Assembly (NCBI GenBank): GCA_964415045.1
Contig: CAYPZL010000145.1
Location: 1-14,645, forward strand
DNA: 14,645 nucleotides
Direction of reading: 5' to 3'
Origin: CAYPZL01 sp964415045
GTDB lineage: Bacteria > Planctomycetota > Phycisphaerae > Sedimentisphaerales > Anaerobacaceae
The notes below the pieces were generated by a model. That model saw nothing but the letters and a program-made list of their open reading frames with translations. It had not been told where the DNA came from and ran no database searches. Of the stretch, positions 13,165-14,645 are shown piece by piece (position 1 is the stretch's first letter; every line of letters starts with the position of its first letter). A program made the translations under genes and the position numbers.

Positions 13165-14580
13165 CTAACTCTTCGGCAGCCACATTCGCAGTTTCTTTTT
13201 TACATCCTGATATTCCGACCTGCCGGCCAGGTTCTTCCATTCGTTCTGATCCGCTTCATGGTCATACAGCTCTTCGTCGCCATTGGCGTAACGGATGTAA
13301 CGCCAGCGCCCGCTGCGGACGCTGTGATTCCCGCGGCCGTGCGTGGTGAGGGCGGGATACTCCCACTTCGCGGTCGGATCTCGCAGCAGTGGAACAATGC
13401 TTACGCCCTCATTTTCCGTCTTCGCCGGCAGTCCGCACAGCTCTACGAGTGTTGGATAAAGCGACATCAAATCGACGGGGCGTTCGCACCGGCTACCCGG
13501 TTTGGTGACTCCCGGCGCCGCCACAATCAGCGGCACATGGGCCGCCCGGTCCCAGAGCGTGCGTTTGGCCATGCGCTGCTTTTCGCCGAAATGGTATCCG
13601 TTGTCCGACCAGAACACGACGATGGTGCTGCCCGCACAGGGACTGCTGTCGAGTGCCTGCATCAGTCCACCAATGAGCGTGTCGGCGTGGCTGATGCTCG
13701 CCAGATACCCCTGCACGGCAGCGCGAAGCTCTCCGCAGGCCACCACCATCTTGAGATTCTTGTCGACACCCGCCCGGGCAACCTCTGTCGCCGCAGGCGG
13801 AAGATCGTCAAGATCATCCTCCGGAGCCGGCGGCACAGCGAGCCCTTCTCTTGGGTATCGGTCAAAGTATTTGGCGGGCGCGTAGAAGGGCAAATGCGGC
13901 TGAAAGAGCCCGACTGCCAGAAAGAATGGCTTCTCGTGCTTGCGTCCGAGAAATTCCTTCGCCCACGTCACGGTCCGGCCGTCGCCCATTTCGTAATCAT
14001 CCTTCTCAAACGGGCCCCAGTCCCAACTGCCGTTGGGATGCCTGGGCATGTCGGAGAAATACTCCCGCTCCAATCCCAGGCGCCTGACGTGTTCGGCTTG
14101 CGTTCCCTGGTCCGGAACAAGATCGAAATACTCATGCCACTGGTCCCTGGGGTTGAATCCCCTGGGCGTGTGATGATAGATCTTACCGCCGCCGGCGACA
14201 TAGTAACCGTTCTTCTCGAAGTATCGCGGTAATGTCATCCATTGGGGCATATCCTCCGCCCAAACGCGTTTGTTGTCGTAGATCCCCGTAGTGCTCGGAC
14301 GAAGTCCCGTCATGATGGCCGTGCGGGACGGATTGCACAGCGGCGCCGGACACTGCGCGTTGGTGAACAGAACGCCGCGTTCGGCCAGTTGAGCGATGTG
14401 GGGTGTCCTGATGTCCGTGCGCCCACCCAGACAGCCAATCCAGTCATTCATGTCATCAACGCAAATGAAAAGAACGTTAGGCTTCTTGCCGCCGCCTGCG
14501 AATAGCGTTCGCGGCAGCGCCAAAGACGCCGCGCCCAGGCTGAGCTGCCGAAGGAATTCACGTCGATTCATGCTCTTCAT
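13165..14580 (-). CDS. Exported Cys-type sulfatase (iduronate-2-sulfatase-like)
   Basis: 471 residues with a Tat-type signal MNRREFLRQLSLGAASLAL. Metal and active-site features: NVLFICVDDMNDW (35-47), FGly signature CNPSRTAIMTG with C82, GGGKIYHH, and the late motif WSDNGYHFGEKQRMAKRTLWD with the metal D-N pair and catalytic K/H. The VDDMND and GKIYHH pattern is that of iduronate-2-sulfatase-type enzymes common in planctomycetes and marine Bacteroidetes, acting on sulfated polysaccharides in the periplasm or outside. The first ATG (14580) has GGAG two bases upstream, while ATG 14571 has it at a better distance, so MNRREF may be the true start. It is the first gene of a two-sulfatase minus-strand unit. 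The 65 bases beyond hold no clear promoter. Confidence 0.9.
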   Translation of the reverse strand: MKSMNRREFLRQLSLGAASLALPRTLFAGGGKKPNVLFICVDDMNDWIGCLGGRTDIRTPHIAQLAERGVLFTNAQCPAPLCNPSRTAIMTGLRPSTTGIYDNKRVWAEDMPQWMTLPRYFEKNGYYVAGGGKIYHHTPRGFNPRDQWHEYFDLVPDQGTQAEHVRRLGLEREYFSDMPRHPNGSWDWGPFEKDDYEMGDGRTVTWAKEFLGRKHEKPFFLAVGLFQPHLPFYAPAKYFDRYPREGLAVPPAPEDDLDDLPPAATEVARAGVDKNLKMVVACGELRAAVQGYLASISHADTLIGGLMQALDSSPCAGSTIVVFWSDNGYHFGEKQRMAKRTLWDRAAHVPLIVAAPGVTKPGSRCERPVDLMSLYPTLVELCGLPAKTENEGVSIVPLLRDPTAKWEYPALTTHGRGNHSVRSGRWRYIRYANGDEELYDHEADQNEWKNLAGRSEYQDVKKKLRMWLPKS

Positions 14581-14645
14581 GCTCCAGCCCTATTCCTCAA
14601 GTTGACTGATTTTTGTATTGGTTTTCATGCGGCCACCAGGAGTCG

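Noticed and set aside
13258..14232. 324-codon plus-strand frame
   Set aside because: Antisense to a well-supported sulfatase.

Overview
GC-rich bacterial DNA. Two Tat-signal, Cys-type formylglycine sulfatases side by side, a decayed IS200-type transposase and anaerobe-type sulfur enzymes suggest a Planctomycetes/Phycisphaerae-like or similar sulfatase-rich, probably anaerobic bacterium from an environmental assembly. This placement is inference: no rRNA or marker gene is present. The first bases already lie inside a repeated element, so base 1 may be a contig edge.

Layout. (1) Bases 1-901: the C-terminal part of thiH, entered through a GC-rich palindromic repeat. (2) Bases 902-1055: intergenic, with a good sigma70-type promoter. 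(3) Bases 1056-10891: a run of co-directional, closely spaced genes forming a sulfur-assimilation operon: Rrf2/CymR-like regulator, small DUF2061 membrane protein, APS/PAPS reductase (cysH), O-acetylhomoserine sulfhydrylase (metY), ThiS-like sulfur carrier (hcyS type), ThiF/MoeB-like activating enzyme (hcyF type), JAMM protease (hcyD type), an outer-membrane barrel-like protein, a small lipoprotein cytochrome c, a sulfite reductase fused to a TusA domain, cysteine synthase (cysK), an orphan MnmA C-terminal fragment and larE. (4) Bases 10892-11572: no intact gene; a decayed IS200-type transposase on the minus strand and a nested inverted-repeat element with two perfect hairpins. (5) Bases 11573-14580: two sulfatases on the minus strand, convergent with the sulfur operon.

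How the genes fit together. APS/PAPS is reduced to sulfite (CysH), and sulfite to the sulfide level (Sir-TusA). HcyF activates the exposed Gly-Gly end of HcyS, which becomes a thiocarboxylate and donates sulfur to MetY for homocysteine; CysK makes cysteine. HcyS carries an eight-residue tail after its glycines, so the JAMM protease next door is the expected unmasking enzyme, as in the Wolinella succinogenes HcyS/HcyD/HcyF system.

Most interesting signals: the first three operon proteins (regulator, membrane protein, CysH) all end in [D/E]-Y-[S/Q]-I, which resembles the C-terminal-Ile tail by which serine acetyltransferase docks into CysK, and CysK is encoded in the same run. Next is a 138-bp A+T-rich in-frame insertion inside hcyF, whose palindromic end recurs inverted at the truncated end of thiH, right at the expected Fe-S cysteine motif.
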